From: Cryphonectria parasitica EP155
Taxonomy: Eukaryota > Ascomycota > Sordariomycetes > Diaporthales > Cryphonectriaceae
NCBI RefSeq assembly: GCF_011745365.1
Contig: NW_024468910.1
Coordinates: 3,686,068-3,750,067, forward strand
DNA length: 64,000 nt
Reading direction: 5' to 3'
The translations under genes were made by a program, and so were the position numbers. Positions 10,732 through 23,106 of the stretch are shown piece by piece. Positions within the stretch are counted from its first letter, which is position 1, and each line of letters starts with the position of its first letter. A model generated the notes under the pieces. It saw nothing but the letters and a program-made list of their open reading frames with translations. It had not been told where the DNA came from and did no database searches.

Positions 10732-11370
10732 ATGGCCTCCCTAGCGAATCCTTTAAGGGAGAAGTACATTTCCCTGGCCAAGACGCTCCCGGCTCCGCTC
10801 CAGCGTTTCCTGGCCCGCTACCCGTCGGATGCCATGCTGCATCCTCGCCAGAGGGGCCGGCCGCAGACGGGTTATCAGCTCGACACGGCGAATCCGTTCC
10901 AGTCACAGAGGCATCCGGCGACAGGACTCCTCCACAACCCTGTGTACTCGCTGCGACGGCAGGCGAACCTGGTCAAGATGGCACGCGAGCACGGTGTCGA
11001 GGAGCTTCTGCCGCAGACGAGCAAGATGACCGAGGCTAGGCTGGCCAAGAGGGTCGAGTACGGCTGGAGGGGCAAGGGAACGGGTGTGGGACAGAAGGTC
11101 AAGGGACATATCCACGAGAGACAGTTGGCTGCCAAGTATGTTGCTTTCTTTGAGATTGTTGCTTGTGGGAGAGAGGGTTACGTGCCGGGCTTGTGCTGAC
11201 CGTGTGTGATTGTACAGGATGGACAAGAGGAGAGAGGCTATGCTCAAGATGCCAGCGCTCATCAGAGAATGGAAAGCGGTAAGTCCAAGTGTATCATTCT
11301 GTGCGGTTGTGCGCTGTGCTAATCACCTTTACAGGTTGGTCGGAAGAACTGGACCAGGTGGCCCAAATAA
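10732..11370 (+). CDS. Mitochondrial large ribosomal subunit protein mL59 (yeast Mrpl25 type)
   Basis: Three exons (10732-11135, 11218-11278, 11335-11370) give 166 residues. The introns of 82 and 56 nt have clean GTATGT/GTAAGT donors, and the first has a GCTGAC branch site. The protein starts MASLANPLREKYISLAKTLP, has many basic residues, and ends MPALIREWKAVGRKNWTRWPK. The REWKxxGRKNWTxWPK ending and the length match fungal mL59, a mitoribosome-specific protein near the tunnel side of the large subunit. The gene shares a short divergent promoter with PRP28 and is followed in tandem by DPH4. Family assignment is good; the exact subunit name depends on ribosomal nomenclature. Confidence 0.85.
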
Positions 11371-11921
11371 GCCGCTACACCATCACGATGGGCTACTTCT
11401 ATCTGTACAAATCTGTATACAAAAATCGAAATCAATACATTAACAACTATATGTCGTTATGAAGTCCCTTTACAATGGGTATCAAACCCGAATTCTAGGA
11501 GACATAGCCGTCCGGAAGCTTGCCAAGGCGAGTATGGAAGCTCGTAGGTACTGCGCGTTAGCTACCGGAGCCATCAGGGCCATCTTATGTACCGCAGTGT
11601 TATGCGTCCACCACCCATAAAGCGTGTCTTACTCAACAGCCACCACCTCGTCCCGCACCTTTGCTCAGATCATCTCTTTCAACATGGAGGCTATCTGATT
11701 AGAACGGTTTGTATGTACTCGATGGTCCTCTCTCACAAAGACCAGACTAGCACGTGACTCATCAAGTACCCAACTCACCGGCCGCCCTTGTGTACATTGC
11801 CGTAGAAAATTCTCCATGTTCAAACCTGCCCGGCTTCCCCTACCATCACCAACACTGCCGCCGCCGACACCACACAACGCAACACCATGTGCTGCCACCA
11901 TCACCATCATCTCCAGCAAAT
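11371..11921. other. Spacer and DPH4 promoter
   Basis: Holds the mL59 3' untranslated region and the DPH4 promoter. A composite E-box/cross-pathway site lies at 11751-11761. Nothing else was recognised. Confidence 0.5.
11751..11761. promoter_or_regulatory. Overlapping E-box and TGACTCA site (CACGTGACTCA)
   Basis: CACGTG (bHLH core; with the following AC it is the reverse of a Cbf1-type RTCACGTG) overlaps a perfect TGACTCA Gcn4/CPC-1 site. It lies about 160 bp upstream of the DPH4 start. Both motifs are exact; function is inferred. Confidence 0.45.
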
Positions 11922-12503
11922 ATGACGACAGAGCCAACGCATTATGAGGTCCTGTCTCTCCCCCAGACCGTCCTGGATGACTCGTCCCGCGAACAGGTCC
12001 TCCCCGTAATCAAACAAGCCTACCACCGGGCCCTCCTACAGCACCACCCGGACAAGGCCCCAGCAGCCGCACGGAGCACCAAGAAACCCGCCAATCCATC
12101 CCTGGCGTCTTCACCCCACCAGCACCAGCCAACCTACACGGTCGACCAGATCACCACCGCCTACGCAATCCTCTCCTCACCAGCGCTCCGGTCCAAGTAC
12201 GACGCCCACCTCAGGACCGCAGCCAGCAGGAGCCACCAGTCCCGGTCGACCTTCCAGACGGGCATCGAGACCATCGACCTCGACGACCTCAGCTCCACCA
12301 CCTCGGAGCGCACCGGGGACGTGGAGTGGTTCAGGCCGTGCAGGTGTGGCAACGAGCGGGGCTACCTGTTTGGGGAGGCTGATCTGGAGGAGGCGGGGGA
12401 TCTGGGCGAATTGATTGTGGGATGTCAGGATTGTAGCCTCTGGCTGAGGGTTTGCTTTGCTGTTGTTGAGGAAGGGGAGGACGGCCAGGACGGGCCAGGG
12501 TAA
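11922..12503 (+). CDS. DPH4: Diphthamide biosynthesis protein 4 (J-domain plus CSL zinc finger)
   Basis: A single exon of 193 residues. An N-terminal J domain runs from THYEVLSLP through the HPD tripeptide (LLQHHPDKAP) to YAILSSPALRSKYDAHL. It is followed by a DPH-type zinc-binding domain with CRCGNERGYLF...CQDCSLWLRV, giving the C-x-C-G...C-x-x-C-S pattern. Together these define Dph4 (Jjj3), which supports the iron-sulfur steps of diphthamide synthesis on elongation factor eEF2. The J domain carries a roughly 25-residue Ala/Pro/Ser/His-rich insert after the HPD helix. The start at 11922 is chosen because it leads directly into the J domain; an in-frame ATG at 11754 would add a non-conserved leader. 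Confidence 0.92.
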   Translation: MTTEPTHYEVLSLPQTVLDDSSREQVLPVIKQAYHRALLQHHPDKAPAAARSTKKPANPSLASSPHQHQPTYTVDQITTAYAILSSPALRSKYDAHLRTAASRSHQSRSTFQTGIETIDLDDLSSTTSERTGDVEWFRPCRCGNERGYLFGEADLEEAGDLGELIVGCQDCSLWLRVCFAVVEEGEDGQDGPG

Positions 12504-13095
12504 CGGGGGATGCTGCCGGCCAGAGAGCGTGGGAGAGAGCATAGATTACAGCGAGGTCATGCATCTTATACTGGATGGTACTACTTCAAAACCGAGGCCA
12601 GGTGGTGACGGTGTAAGAGTCCAAGGCGAGAGTGTGTATCCACAGCCGTTCTCTCAAAAGGCATTACGGCGGAGATCAAGATTGCACACACATAAGAGAT
12701 ACCCATTTCCCCATGAACTAACTGAGACTGCCTAAAGTAGTAGTCTGAGTGGCATGAGAGAAGTCATGAAAAAAATGAAATAAAGAACAGAAAACAGAAC
12801 CATAAACATGGAAATCCGAGTAAAGTCAGTAGTTCAGTTTATTGTCCAGACGATGACCAGTCCCCTCCTCATTAGAGTCTAAATTAGAGCAATTTGTAGA
12901 GAAACAACTCCAAAATGCCTTTTAGCCCTGTTGTGGATGATCTGAAAATCGTCCGTCCGTCTTTGTATTTGCTCGAGTAACCCATGCCTCATTGCTATTG
13001 ATTTCTCCGAAACCGCACTCCGATGACTCCTCCCGGGGGGATCAACCATTGTAAACCAGTCCGGTCACGACAGAAGAAGCGGAAACTGCATCGCC
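12504..13095. other. Convergent 3' spacer between DPH4 and 14-3-3
   Basis: AT-rich, with a purine-rich patch at 12760-12800 (runs of A separated by G). Expected to hold both 3' untranslated regions. No coding sequence seen. Confidence 0.5.
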
Positions 13096-14205
<1,110 letters not shown>

Positions 14206-16375
14206 TTTGACGGATTGGAAGTCTAGTAAAGGGGGGCGGGCGGATTGGATTAGCTCAAGGCGAAGGGAGAAAGTAGGATGCAGGGAGCGAGCTCGCGAAA
14301 AGAGATGTACGCTGGTGAAACGGTAAACGGTGGTGGAGGGATCAGTGATGGTGACGGGATGGGATCAATGGCTTGAACACGTTATCGAAGGGATGGAGGC
14401 TGCAGTGTTGTTGCGCCTCGCTGACTTCATGACTAAAAGGAGGCTCCCCGCCCAACAGTGGGGTTCGCGCGTGGGCGAGCACAGTGATCCCAGGTGCCGG
14501 CCTCAGGCTGAGGCAGCCTGGTCACCCAACATGTGGGTGATGTGTGAACTGGAGTAGCCTTGCGCATAGTCTGAAGAGAACTCAACGTGTGTTGAAGGGA
14601 ACAGGGCTAGGGAATTGTCGATGAGGATCATGATGACGACGGTCGCAGCAGCAGCAGCAGCAGTACATCAAGGTATCTCTCATATTGCGACAAGCTGAGT
14701 GGGGGGCTTCAGGTGCTCTAGGGAGGGAGGGTTCGCGGTTAATGATGGGCTAGACTGACCTGATTGACAAGAAAGACGAATGTTGAACTGGTTTGTTTAA
14801 TGTGAAAAGGCTGCGTGCTGTGAAGTGAAGAAGATCACAATGTAAATTGCGTTTGTTGTGGTTTTGAGGAAAGAAAAGTATCGCACGTTAGAAAGTGGAG
14901 TGTCGAGGTTGTTTGGGGGGGGGGGATTCAGCGAGGGGTGTGTCCAAGGCAGGCGGATGGGAAAGGGTACCTAAGTGCCTAGTGGCACGCGGGCAGAGAC
15001 AGGGTGGTGCAGGAAATTGGCGGCGGAAAGGCTTGCTGTGATCTCATGCACCACAAACCAGCACCAGCCAGTGGTGCCCACCCCTCCTACACTCCAAAAA
15101 AAGATATACGCGCCTGAGCAGCAGCCCATGCGAGTCCTCAGCGGTCCGCATGTGATGGTCAATCATGCCTTGCAAGGGTAAAATAAACTTCCTGCTTGTA
15201 ATCTTGATTGAAGTTTATACTATTCCTTCTTTTCTAGGATAGATTGCAGAGGCGGAAGAACAGATCTGCCCTGCTATCCACCCGGCCCCAAGGCTAAGGG
15301 GCACCCGTCTGCTTCAAAGGTGATTTAGGCGCATCACACCATGTTTCCTGTTCACATTCATGCAGCCTTTTAGTTGCCCATTTGCCTGAGCTTACTATGG
15401 GTTCCTGCAAAGGGTCCTCGCAAGCAAGGCGCTTGTTCTCTGTTGCCCCATCTGAAAAGCGGCTCGGCTAGCCATTTTGGCTGTCTGCACTGCCCTGCAC
15501 GAACCACCAATGTTAGCCGGCCAAAAGTGCTATTCCAGCAGCATCTGTGGGACCAGCCCGCCTTGTTTTCTGCCGTTAACCGACCGCAACAGAACTTCAC
15601 ATGTTGATCCTATGACTTTGCTTCCTTCCTTTTTATTCTTTTCCTCTTCTCTTCTTTTCTTTCATTGATTGGTCTACCTATGAGCGGTAGAGGGGCGGCT
15701 TGATGAAGTCGGTGGTGTATCGTACACCCGTCCCGGCTTAACCTCTCTCCCTTCAGAGATGGAATCCAACAGATGGGGGGCACAGCCCTGGAGATGGGTA
15801 CACATCCATACGCTGAGAACCCTTGAGCTGACGATGATCATGGAGAAAGGGTTACAGCCATGTCCTCCCATTGTAAGAAAGAGAGAGATACAGGGCCAGA
15901 GGCATGACCTCAATTCCCCTGAAGCCCGTCTCTTCTTCCAGGTATTCATGTAGAATGATTGGCTGCCCCATCTCGAGACCCCATCTTGGGCCCCTGTTAC
16001 CACCCAAACAAGTCCCGGACGTGCCAGACTCGCCGTGCCGCTTCCCACAGGGCCTGACGGATGGGGCACCAATCTACCCTCTCTGCCTTTCAAGGCTGCC
16101 GAGATATTCCGTCATTGGTCCACTGCCGCACCTATCCCTCCTTCCCTCCACCCGTTTGGAGCTCGGACAAGCTTTGTAAGGTCTCACACCACATTCCCAC
16201 ATCAGGTGCCAATTGAGGTTTGAAAGCTGCGTATGAACCCCCACGTCATACCTACCAACTCCTCACTTCCCACGGCCTGTGCCAGCTAACAGGACGTCCA
16301 TAGTCTAGACGCTATCCAACCTTTTTTCCTTCTCTCTCTTCCTTCTCTGGACTTGATTTTCGCATACCATCCAAA
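14206..16375. other. Long divergent promoter, 14-3-3 / ATPase inhibitor
   Basis: This 2.2-kb region has no supported gene. It contains a CAG repeat (14645-14663), an 11-G run (14915-14925) and pyrimidine-rich tracts just upstream of the ATPase inhibitor start (16310-16360). Open frames of 60-140 codons on both strands around 15.4-16.2 kb lack recognisable similarity. Confidence 0.5.
14645..14663. repeat. CAG/GCA trinucleotide repeat
   Basis: About six perfect GCA units in non-coding DNA upstream of the 14-3-3 gene. Confidence 0.85.
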
Positions 16376-17133
16376 ATGCTCCGTCAATCCCTCACCAACC
16401 TCACCCGCCCGGCCGTCTCCTCGTCGCGAGCATTCTCCGTGTCCGCCCGTGTCATGGCCGCAGGCGACACCGGTGCGCCCCCCAAGGGTCTGGGCCAGGC
16501 GTAAGTCTTCCATCCCCTGTTCCAGCTCTCCTACCCTCTCCTCCACCAGGGCCATTGGGCGCTCTCAGCTATGGAGCTACCCGGGGCTTCCGCGCCGTTC
16601 TTCCCCCGGCGTTCCGGGTCTCGAGTATTCGGCACGGTGGTCAAAAAGCCTGGCCGGGCTGGGCTGTCTGCAGGCGCGAGAGTGGTTACAAACTGCTCTT
16701 TGTCTTCTTTTCTTGTTCTCCCTTGGGAAGGGAAAAAAGACAAGAGGGCGCGGAGTGATCCGGCCGGCCTCGACCACGAAACATGGAGAAGGTCATGCTG
16801 CTAACACCCTCGCTCCCGGAATAAACAGTGATGCCTTCCAGAAGCGCGAGAAGGCCAACGAGGACTACGCAATCCGCCAGCGCGAGAAGGAGAAGCTCCT
16901 GGAGCTCAAGAAGAAGCTGGCTGAGCAGCAGGCTCACCTGAAGCAGCTCGAGGCCCACATGTACGTGCAAATCCACCATACCTTCTCCCCGGCCTTGTTA
17001 TCTCCCCCCCCCCCCCTTCCCTCTTCCTTCTTCTTTACCCGGCTGGCTGGCTGGGTCTTCGTGAGCGCGAGACTGACTGGGCCATTTCCGCAGTAACGAG
17101 ATCACTAAGGACCAGGGCGGCGAGCACAACTAA
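16376..17133 (+). CDS. INH1: Mitochondrial F1F0-ATPase inhibitor (IF1/Inh1)
   Basis: Three exons (16376-16500, 16829-16960, 17094-17133) give 98 residues. The N-terminus MLRQSLTNLTRPAVSSSRAF is basic, Ser-rich and free of acidic residues, a typical mitochondrial presequence. The conserved inhibitory stretch DAFQKREKANEDYAIRQREK is followed by a heptad coiled coil (EKLLELKKKLAEQQ). IF1 enters the catalytic interface of F1 when the proton gradient falls and blocks ATP hydrolysis. The first intron is long for this window (328 nt). The second contains a 13-C run (17004-17016) upstream of its acceptor. The reading frame is open straight through both introns in the frame of exon 2, which can mislead gene callers. 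Confidence 0.94.
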
Positions 17134-17814
17134 AGCGACGACGTATGTTTATGGGTACCCGGGAACCACGTCCATACCGTGTAGGACTGGAAGCTATCTT
17201 GATTGGGAGAAGGTTTGCGCGACAATCAACGAGGGCGAAACTGTGGCTATAACGATGGGGTCGTTCATGGGACTGCTGGGGACATGGGCACACATACTGC
17301 CAATTAGTTCTCATTATGATCGAATCTCGTCTCCTGCGTACCTCATAAATCGCACAATTGTACATAAAATCGCATCAATTCTGTGGTTCTGGTAAAGTGC
17401 GTCGCACACTGCTCTGCACTTCTATGGACGATCTCCCCCAAGAAGGGGCTCAAGACTATGGAGTATTCGTGCTCAACGTTTCTTGCTCCGTCATGCCTCT
17501 CCTTTATCTTGGGTTCCATGATCATATAACACAGGACCCTGCCGTGCTGGTAAAAAATGTCCTCCTGGACGATGGTATTATCTCCTCGTGGCCTAATGAT
17601 TCATGACTCTCGAAACACCCATGGTTATGAACGGCCTGTTAGGCAGATTGCTCTGCTTCGTGAAGGTCGGACTCCTCGCTCGTCAATAGATAGGAAACCA
17701 GGGATGTGCGCATTCCCGGCGAGAGAGCCCCCCCCCCCCCCTCTTCCATTTTTTGGGGCTATGGACAGATGTATCTCCTTGAAGATTCCCGCCTCTAGGG
17801 TTCAGAACATCACC
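17134..17814. other. Convergent 3' spacer between ATPase inhibitor and NSP1
   Basis: Expected to hold two 3' untranslated regions. Contains a 14-C run at 17728-17741 close to the NSP1 stop. No gene recognised. Confidence 0.5.
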
Positions 17815-20035
17815 TTACCGCCGGCCCAGATACGATCGGCCAAAGCCAGCCACTGCATCATTCGCCTGGTTACCGTAGTTGGTGCCCATATTGTTGGTCG
17901 CCTTCTGCGCAGCCTTGACTTTAGCCTCCAACGCCGCAGCATTGTCGTCGATCCACTTGAGCTGGTGGAGATGCCCGTTCAGGACACGGACAACCTGGCT
18001 GAGCTGTTTCGACACTTTGATCAGTACTCATTCCATACGAAGAGAAAAAATTGAGTCACTTCAGATGAGGGCTACTTACCGGATCGTCAGGCTTGTTGCC
18101 CTTGTTGAGCGAGCCCGAGATGTCGTTGATCTCAGAGATCATCTTGCCCAGGTCCTTGCCCATATCCTCCAACCGATCGGTCACGTTTTCGGCCAGCTTG
18201 TAGGTCCGCTCGCGCTCCTGGTCCGGTCCGCCAAGCTGATCGCTGGAGCCGACCTGCTTCTCGAACTGCTCGTCCACCTGCTTTTCGTACTGGTCAAGCC
18301 AGGCTTCGAGCTCGCTCTGGTGGCTCTCAACAGATTGCAGCTGCCGGTCAATCTCATTGGTGGCTTTCTCTGCCTCGTGAGTACTCAGGAATAGCTTCTG
18401 GATCTTTTCGCCATTCTCTATCAGAAGACGATCCCACTTCGCAACCTTCTCGGCCTGGCCCTTGAACTCCTTTTGGTACTTCTGGAGGTCAGAAGCCCAT
18501 CGGGTGATGATCTCATCCATCGTCTTGTTCTTCAGCCGCGGCAGCGAGGCAGGCGGTCCGGCAGTCGAGTTGCCCATGGCTGCCTTTGATGCATCGACTG
18601 CTGCGTTGGTAGTGCTGCCGAGGCCAGTGGCCGCCGTCGATGTAGCACCGGGAGTGCCAGAGGTAGTGGTGGTACCCGCAGGTGCAGCTGTGGACGTGGA
18701 CGCCGGCGCAGAGGTTGCTGCTCCGCTGAACAGAGTAGACGGCGCAGTGGCAGATGTCGTTGCTGGTGTGGTCGACGTGGCTGGCTTGGCGCCGAACAAA
18801 CTTGGCGCGGCAGCCGTGCTGGTAGGAGCACTGGTAGCGGGTGCAGATGAAGCTGCAGCCGCAGGCGTGGTAGCTGAGAACAGGGAGGGCTTTGAGGCTG
18901 GGGCAGAGCTACCGCTGGCCGGGGTGGAGCCCAGTGTAGGAAACAGAGTTGAGGAGGACGGGGCCGTGCTCGCCGCCGTGCTGGTGGCCGGCGCCATCGT
19001 CGCAGCGGGCTTAGTACCAAAGAGGGGTGGTGTGCTTGTACTGGCTGTTGGCTCTGCAGGCTTGGCAGCCGATGCGGTGCCGCCGAAGAGATTTGAACTG
19101 GACGAAGTACCACCGGTGGAAGCTCCGAACAGGCTGCCGGCAGGCTTCTGAGCTGCTGCTGAGGCCGATGCAGAAGCACCGCCAAAGAGGTTTGACGCCG
19201 AGCCGCCTGCGGCAGGCTGCGAGGATGGGGTCGTGTTCGATCCAGCACCAAAAAGACCGGTGCTCGGCTTGTCTGTCCCTCCGAACAGGGACTTGGAAGC
19301 AGGCGCCTGCGAAGTCTGACCGGGTGCTGGCGCTGATTGACCAAAGAGTGCAGCTGAAGACTTCGAAGGGTCGGCTGGAGGGGCGCCGGCTGGAGTGGTA
19401 GAGCCCAGGTTGTTGAAGAGAGGCTTCGCAGGCGTGGCCTGGCCGGCAGGAGTGGGCGAGCTGAACAAAGAGCCTGCACTAGGGGCGGCAGACGTAGCAG
19501 CTCCGGGACCAGAGCCAGGAGCATTTCCTGTACTTGCACCAAAGAGATTTGTTGAAGTCTTGTTTGCTCCACCAAACAGATTTCCACCAGCGGTGCCAGT
19601 GGTCGTCGTGCCTCCGGCTGCTGGAGTTGATGTAGTGGGGGTGGTAGAGTTGTTGCCAAAAAGGTTGGACGATGCCGGCTTGCTAGCCCCTCCAAAAAGA
19701 CCACCACCGCCTGCTGCGGGAGTTGAACCTGTCGATCCAGCACCTCCAAACAGGCCACCACCAGAAGAGGGTGTACTCGCTCCACCAGCACCACCAAACA
19801 GAGATCCTGCAGGCTTTTGGGCATTATTGTTGGTCGACCCTAGACCACTGAACATACTTCCACCACTTGACTGGCCACCAGCAGGTGTATTGTTGCTTGT
19901 AGCATTTCCGAAGCTGAAGCTGCCGGCAGGAGTTGAGGATGATGCAGCGCCACCAAAAATGGAGGAAGGGGCAGCGGTAGAGGAGGAGGCTGGCGCAGAA
20001 GTGCCTGGAGTGCCACTGCCAAAGTTGAATGACAT
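17815..20035 (-). CDS. NSP1: FG-repeat nucleoporin NSP1 (Nup62 family)
   Basis: Two exons (20035-18080, 18003-17815) give 714 residues. The protein starts MSFNFGSG and holds an FG region up to about residue 490, with many GLFG, LFG and SLFG repeats in Ala/Ser/Thr/Pro-rich spacers. From about residue 497 (SLPRLKNKTMDEIITRWASD) to the end it is a coiled coil, the part that assembles with Nup57 and Nup49 in the central channel. The FG domain gates transport through the pore. The 76-nt intron was placed so that DDP joins LSQVVRVLNGHL, as in other fungal NSP1 proteins; an earlier AAAG acceptor breaks the frame. The repeat-rich DNA gives long spurious open frames on the other strand. Confidence 0.95.
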
Positions 20036-20979
20036 GGCGGGCGAGATGACTTGCTTTGTTGATTGTCTTGGGAGGAGATGGTTGCAGTTCGAAGAGGCAA
20101 GAGGTGGGAAGGCGTGTCGGAGGAAAGTCGAGAAGGGCCAAGTCAGGATTGAGTCGCTGTGAAGCCTGACTTCAGTAGAGAATGGAATGTGCCCGCTGAC
20201 TGAACAGACAAACAGTAATGGCTTTTCCCAGACAAGAGGCACCGGTGATGGAGTGCTCTCCCCAAGAACTCAGTGATTGAAAAGATGACAGGTCTCAGCA
20301 GAAATGTCAAAGACTGCACCTCTTGTCAGTTGGTGTGGAGATGAGACTGTCTGCTTCCTGCAAATGTTCATTTAGCAAGCTGAAGTTGCTGTCGCGATAG
20401 CTCGTACAAAACAGATCCAAAGCGCGCCAAGCTAGTTGTTGCCAGCCGGGAGTTGGAAATTTGGGGCAGGGGTGCTGTGCAAAGTTGCAGCTTTGACTTC
20501 TGCCGAGTCACAGTGCTTCGGCCAGTGAAGGGTCACAAGCAGTAGACAGTGCGGGTGGAGGGGGGGGGTGGACACCCCCGGTAAATCACCGCCCAGCCCG
20601 TGTCGCCCCACTATCTTGCTTCCCACGAGAGGTCTGGACCGGACCATTGACTATCTACCAGACGTCAAGGTTCCTTGGAAGAGGTCGATCGACTGGGCTA
20701 GCACTGAGCGTTACACTCCTCAGCTTGTCCATTCCGCGTGGAACTTTTTATGAGCAACCTCCCTGCCTGCATATACACCTGTCTCCATGGGTGCCCTTCC
20801 GCTGTATAATTGTCAGGCTTGAGACCCCTCCACCTTCTCTTCATTGCCCCTCCTTATTCTCCATTCTACCATCGCACGTGTCTTCATTCCATATCATCAA
20901 CAACCTTCTCGAGTAACCGTTTCGACCCAACCCTTCTCTCTGTTCTTCGATCTTCTCCGGTCAACCCCAACGAACGGCC
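20036..20979. other. Divergent promoter, NSP1 / Laa2-like gene
   Basis: This 0.94-kb spacer separates two start codons. It holds a short G run near 20560-20568 and, on the + strand, a pyrimidine-rich leader from about 20820 to 20960. No gene recognised. Confidence 0.5.
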
Positions 20980-22582
20980 ATGTCTGGCAGGAGAGACAGC
21001 CTGACGCCTCCCGAGAGGAGCGGGACCAAAGATCCCGGAGCCCATGAGCTGGGTAAGTGCTGCTATTACCCCTGAAGTTATGGTTTACCCGACCTTGGGA
21101 TATCGTACTGACAGTAGCTGTCCGCAGATTCATCCGAATCTGATGATCACTTCTCTGATGCACAGTCCGTTCCTCGCAGCCCTAGCGCCTCTCCCATACC
21201 TAAGCTCCGGGTCGAGAAGGTCAGCCATGAGCCGTCCTATGGCGAAGTTCCGGGTACCGAGGCGTATAAGATGAGAGAGGAGGACGCAGAGCCAGACGAG
21301 ATTGCTGTTGTGCCCGAAGAGAAGAAGTCATCCGACGGCGAGGATGAGGCAGGGGACATCAAGTCGCCCGCGACTCCTGGCGGTCACCCAATCCCCAAGA
21401 CAGTGGTGGAGGAGAGCTCTGGCAACTCAGTGGCACAGTCCCACCCTGAAGTCAAACACAAGGGAGACGCATCACCGGATGTACTGATCAAGTCGCCGGT
21501 CGAGCAGGAAGGCACTGGTACGAAAATGTAGCAGGACCCTTCTTTAACCTCCCAAGGTACTGAGAATTCTCTATTGTAGTTGAGCCAATATCACCCGCGT
21601 TGTCCTCGCCGCAATCTGTTCGATCAAGACGAAAATCCTCTATTGCCAAGAAGGAGGTGGAAGGCGCTGATGATGGTGACGATGAGTTTGGGGATGATTT
21701 CGACGATTTCGAGGAGGGTGACGAGGAGGCGGAGTTCGATGACTTCGACGATGGGTTCCAAGAGCCCGTGACACCCGCTGCCCCTGTCCCATCATCAGCG
21801 CCGGCTATACAGCCATTATCATTTGTATGTTGTCCCTTTACGTGTATGACTTTGGTCTTGTATTTCCCATACTGATCTTGATGCCACTTTAGTCAATACC
21901 CGACTTCGATGGGCTGGACCCGGACGATATTGTCAGAACGACGGAGCCCTATCTCGACGCTCTCTTCCCCACCACAGCAGGCGATGACATGCCACCAACA
22001 CCCACAGTATCTTCAAAAGACAATCCCATATTCCTCACCCAGCGCTCCGCCTCGCTCTGGTCTCAACTGGTCGCCCCACCGCCCCTCCAGCCGCCGGACT
22101 GGATCCGTTCTCGCATCCGCCGGCTCTTCCTCGTTTCCCTTGGCGTGCCCGTCGACCTAGACGAGATTCTGCCCGCATCAAAGCAGAAGAAACTCGTGCT
22201 CCCGTCCATGAACTCCCCGCGCACGTCCACCGACTCCCGACGATCTGGCTCACGCGCCCCCTCGCGGTTGAAATCGCCGCAGCCGGGACAGGAGAGTGTT
22301 CCGGACGGGCCGGTATCGTCCAAACCGAGAGGCCCGCCACCCCCACCCGAGTTTGACCTCGTCGCCGCGCGGCAGCTGTGCACGACCACAGATGAGGCGC
22401 TAGACGGCATGACGGACGGTGAGCTGAAGGAGCACATCGGCCGGCTGGAGGGGCTGGAGGGCACCGCCATGGCGGTGCTGGAGTACTGGAAGGATAGGAC
22501 CGATGAGCAGATCAAGGAAAGAGAGGCATTCGAGGGTGTCATCGAGAACCTGGTCAAACACGCGCGGAAGACGAGGAAGTGA
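20980..22582 (+). CDS. Acidic AP-1 accessory-like protein (Laa2/DUF5102-type)
   Basis: Four exons (20980-21052, 21128-21517, 21580-21824, 21893-22582) give 465 residues. The first half is disordered, rich in S, P and E. It leads to a strongly acidic Phe-containing stretch (EFGDDFDDFEEGDEEAEF, then DDFDDGF), the type of motif that binds clathrin-adaptor ear domains. The second half contains SLWSQLVAPPPLQPPDWIRS and RRLFLVSLGVPVDLDEILP, then KKLVLPS. I associate this block with the fungal family that includes yeast Laa2 (YBL010C), a partner of AP-1 at the trans-Golgi. That link is from memory of the family. The C-terminus (residues 390-465) is a predicted helix rich in E, K and R. All joins are in frame. 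A generic unknown acidic protein is the fallback. Confidence 0.65.
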
Positions 22583-23106
22583 AAATAAGATTGTAGACGC
22601 TCAGAGGGCCTCCTTTGACAAGTAAAGAGGCCCCAAGCTCGGAAGGACCATGAATATTGGGAGAGCCTTGCGCCTCGTGCACAGAAATTGCTAGCTAGCT
22701 TACCACAATGAATCTTGGAAGCCGATCACCAAAGTCTACCGTCCTCCCCGCGTCTACGTAGTGGTACATCATCGGTAGGATAAACATGAGGACTCTGCCT
22801 TCCTCTCAATCAACGTTGTGGAAGGAAACTTAGTGTGCACATGTCCTGACTTTACAAGGAACCCGAATCCATGACAGAAATGGCCTATACCACGACCAAA
22901 CACTCTTGTCTCACACAAAATGTGCTCACCACGGAAACACGTCGGCGAAGCGGAAATTTTGTACTGTGACTGAACTGACTTTTTTGTATTCCTAATGCTC
23001 TCTAGATACAGCCATAGCCATGGCAGCCAGGGCGTATCCACAATAGAGACAGATTCCCACTCTCCCTTCCATGATCACTACCGCCGCTCTCACAATAGTC
23101 ATCAAC
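22583..23106. other. Convergent 3' spacer between Laa2-like gene and eIF2-gamma
   Basis: No gene seen; should hold both 3' untranslated regions. Confidence 0.5.

Noticed and set aside
15374..15607. Overlapping 76-77 codon frames on both strands between 14-3-3 and ATPase inhibitor
   Set aside because: No similarity, no splice or start context; fits random open frames.
16353..17096. 247-codon open frame across the ATPase inhibitor gene
   Set aside because: It reads through two introns with good splice signals; only the exon 2 part matches the IF1 family, and the real exon 1 is in another frame.
18462..20162. Long open frames opposite and overlapping NSP1
   Set aside because: Shadows of the repetitive FG-coding sequence, with Val/Ala/Pro- or Leu/Pro/Arg-rich translations and no family features.
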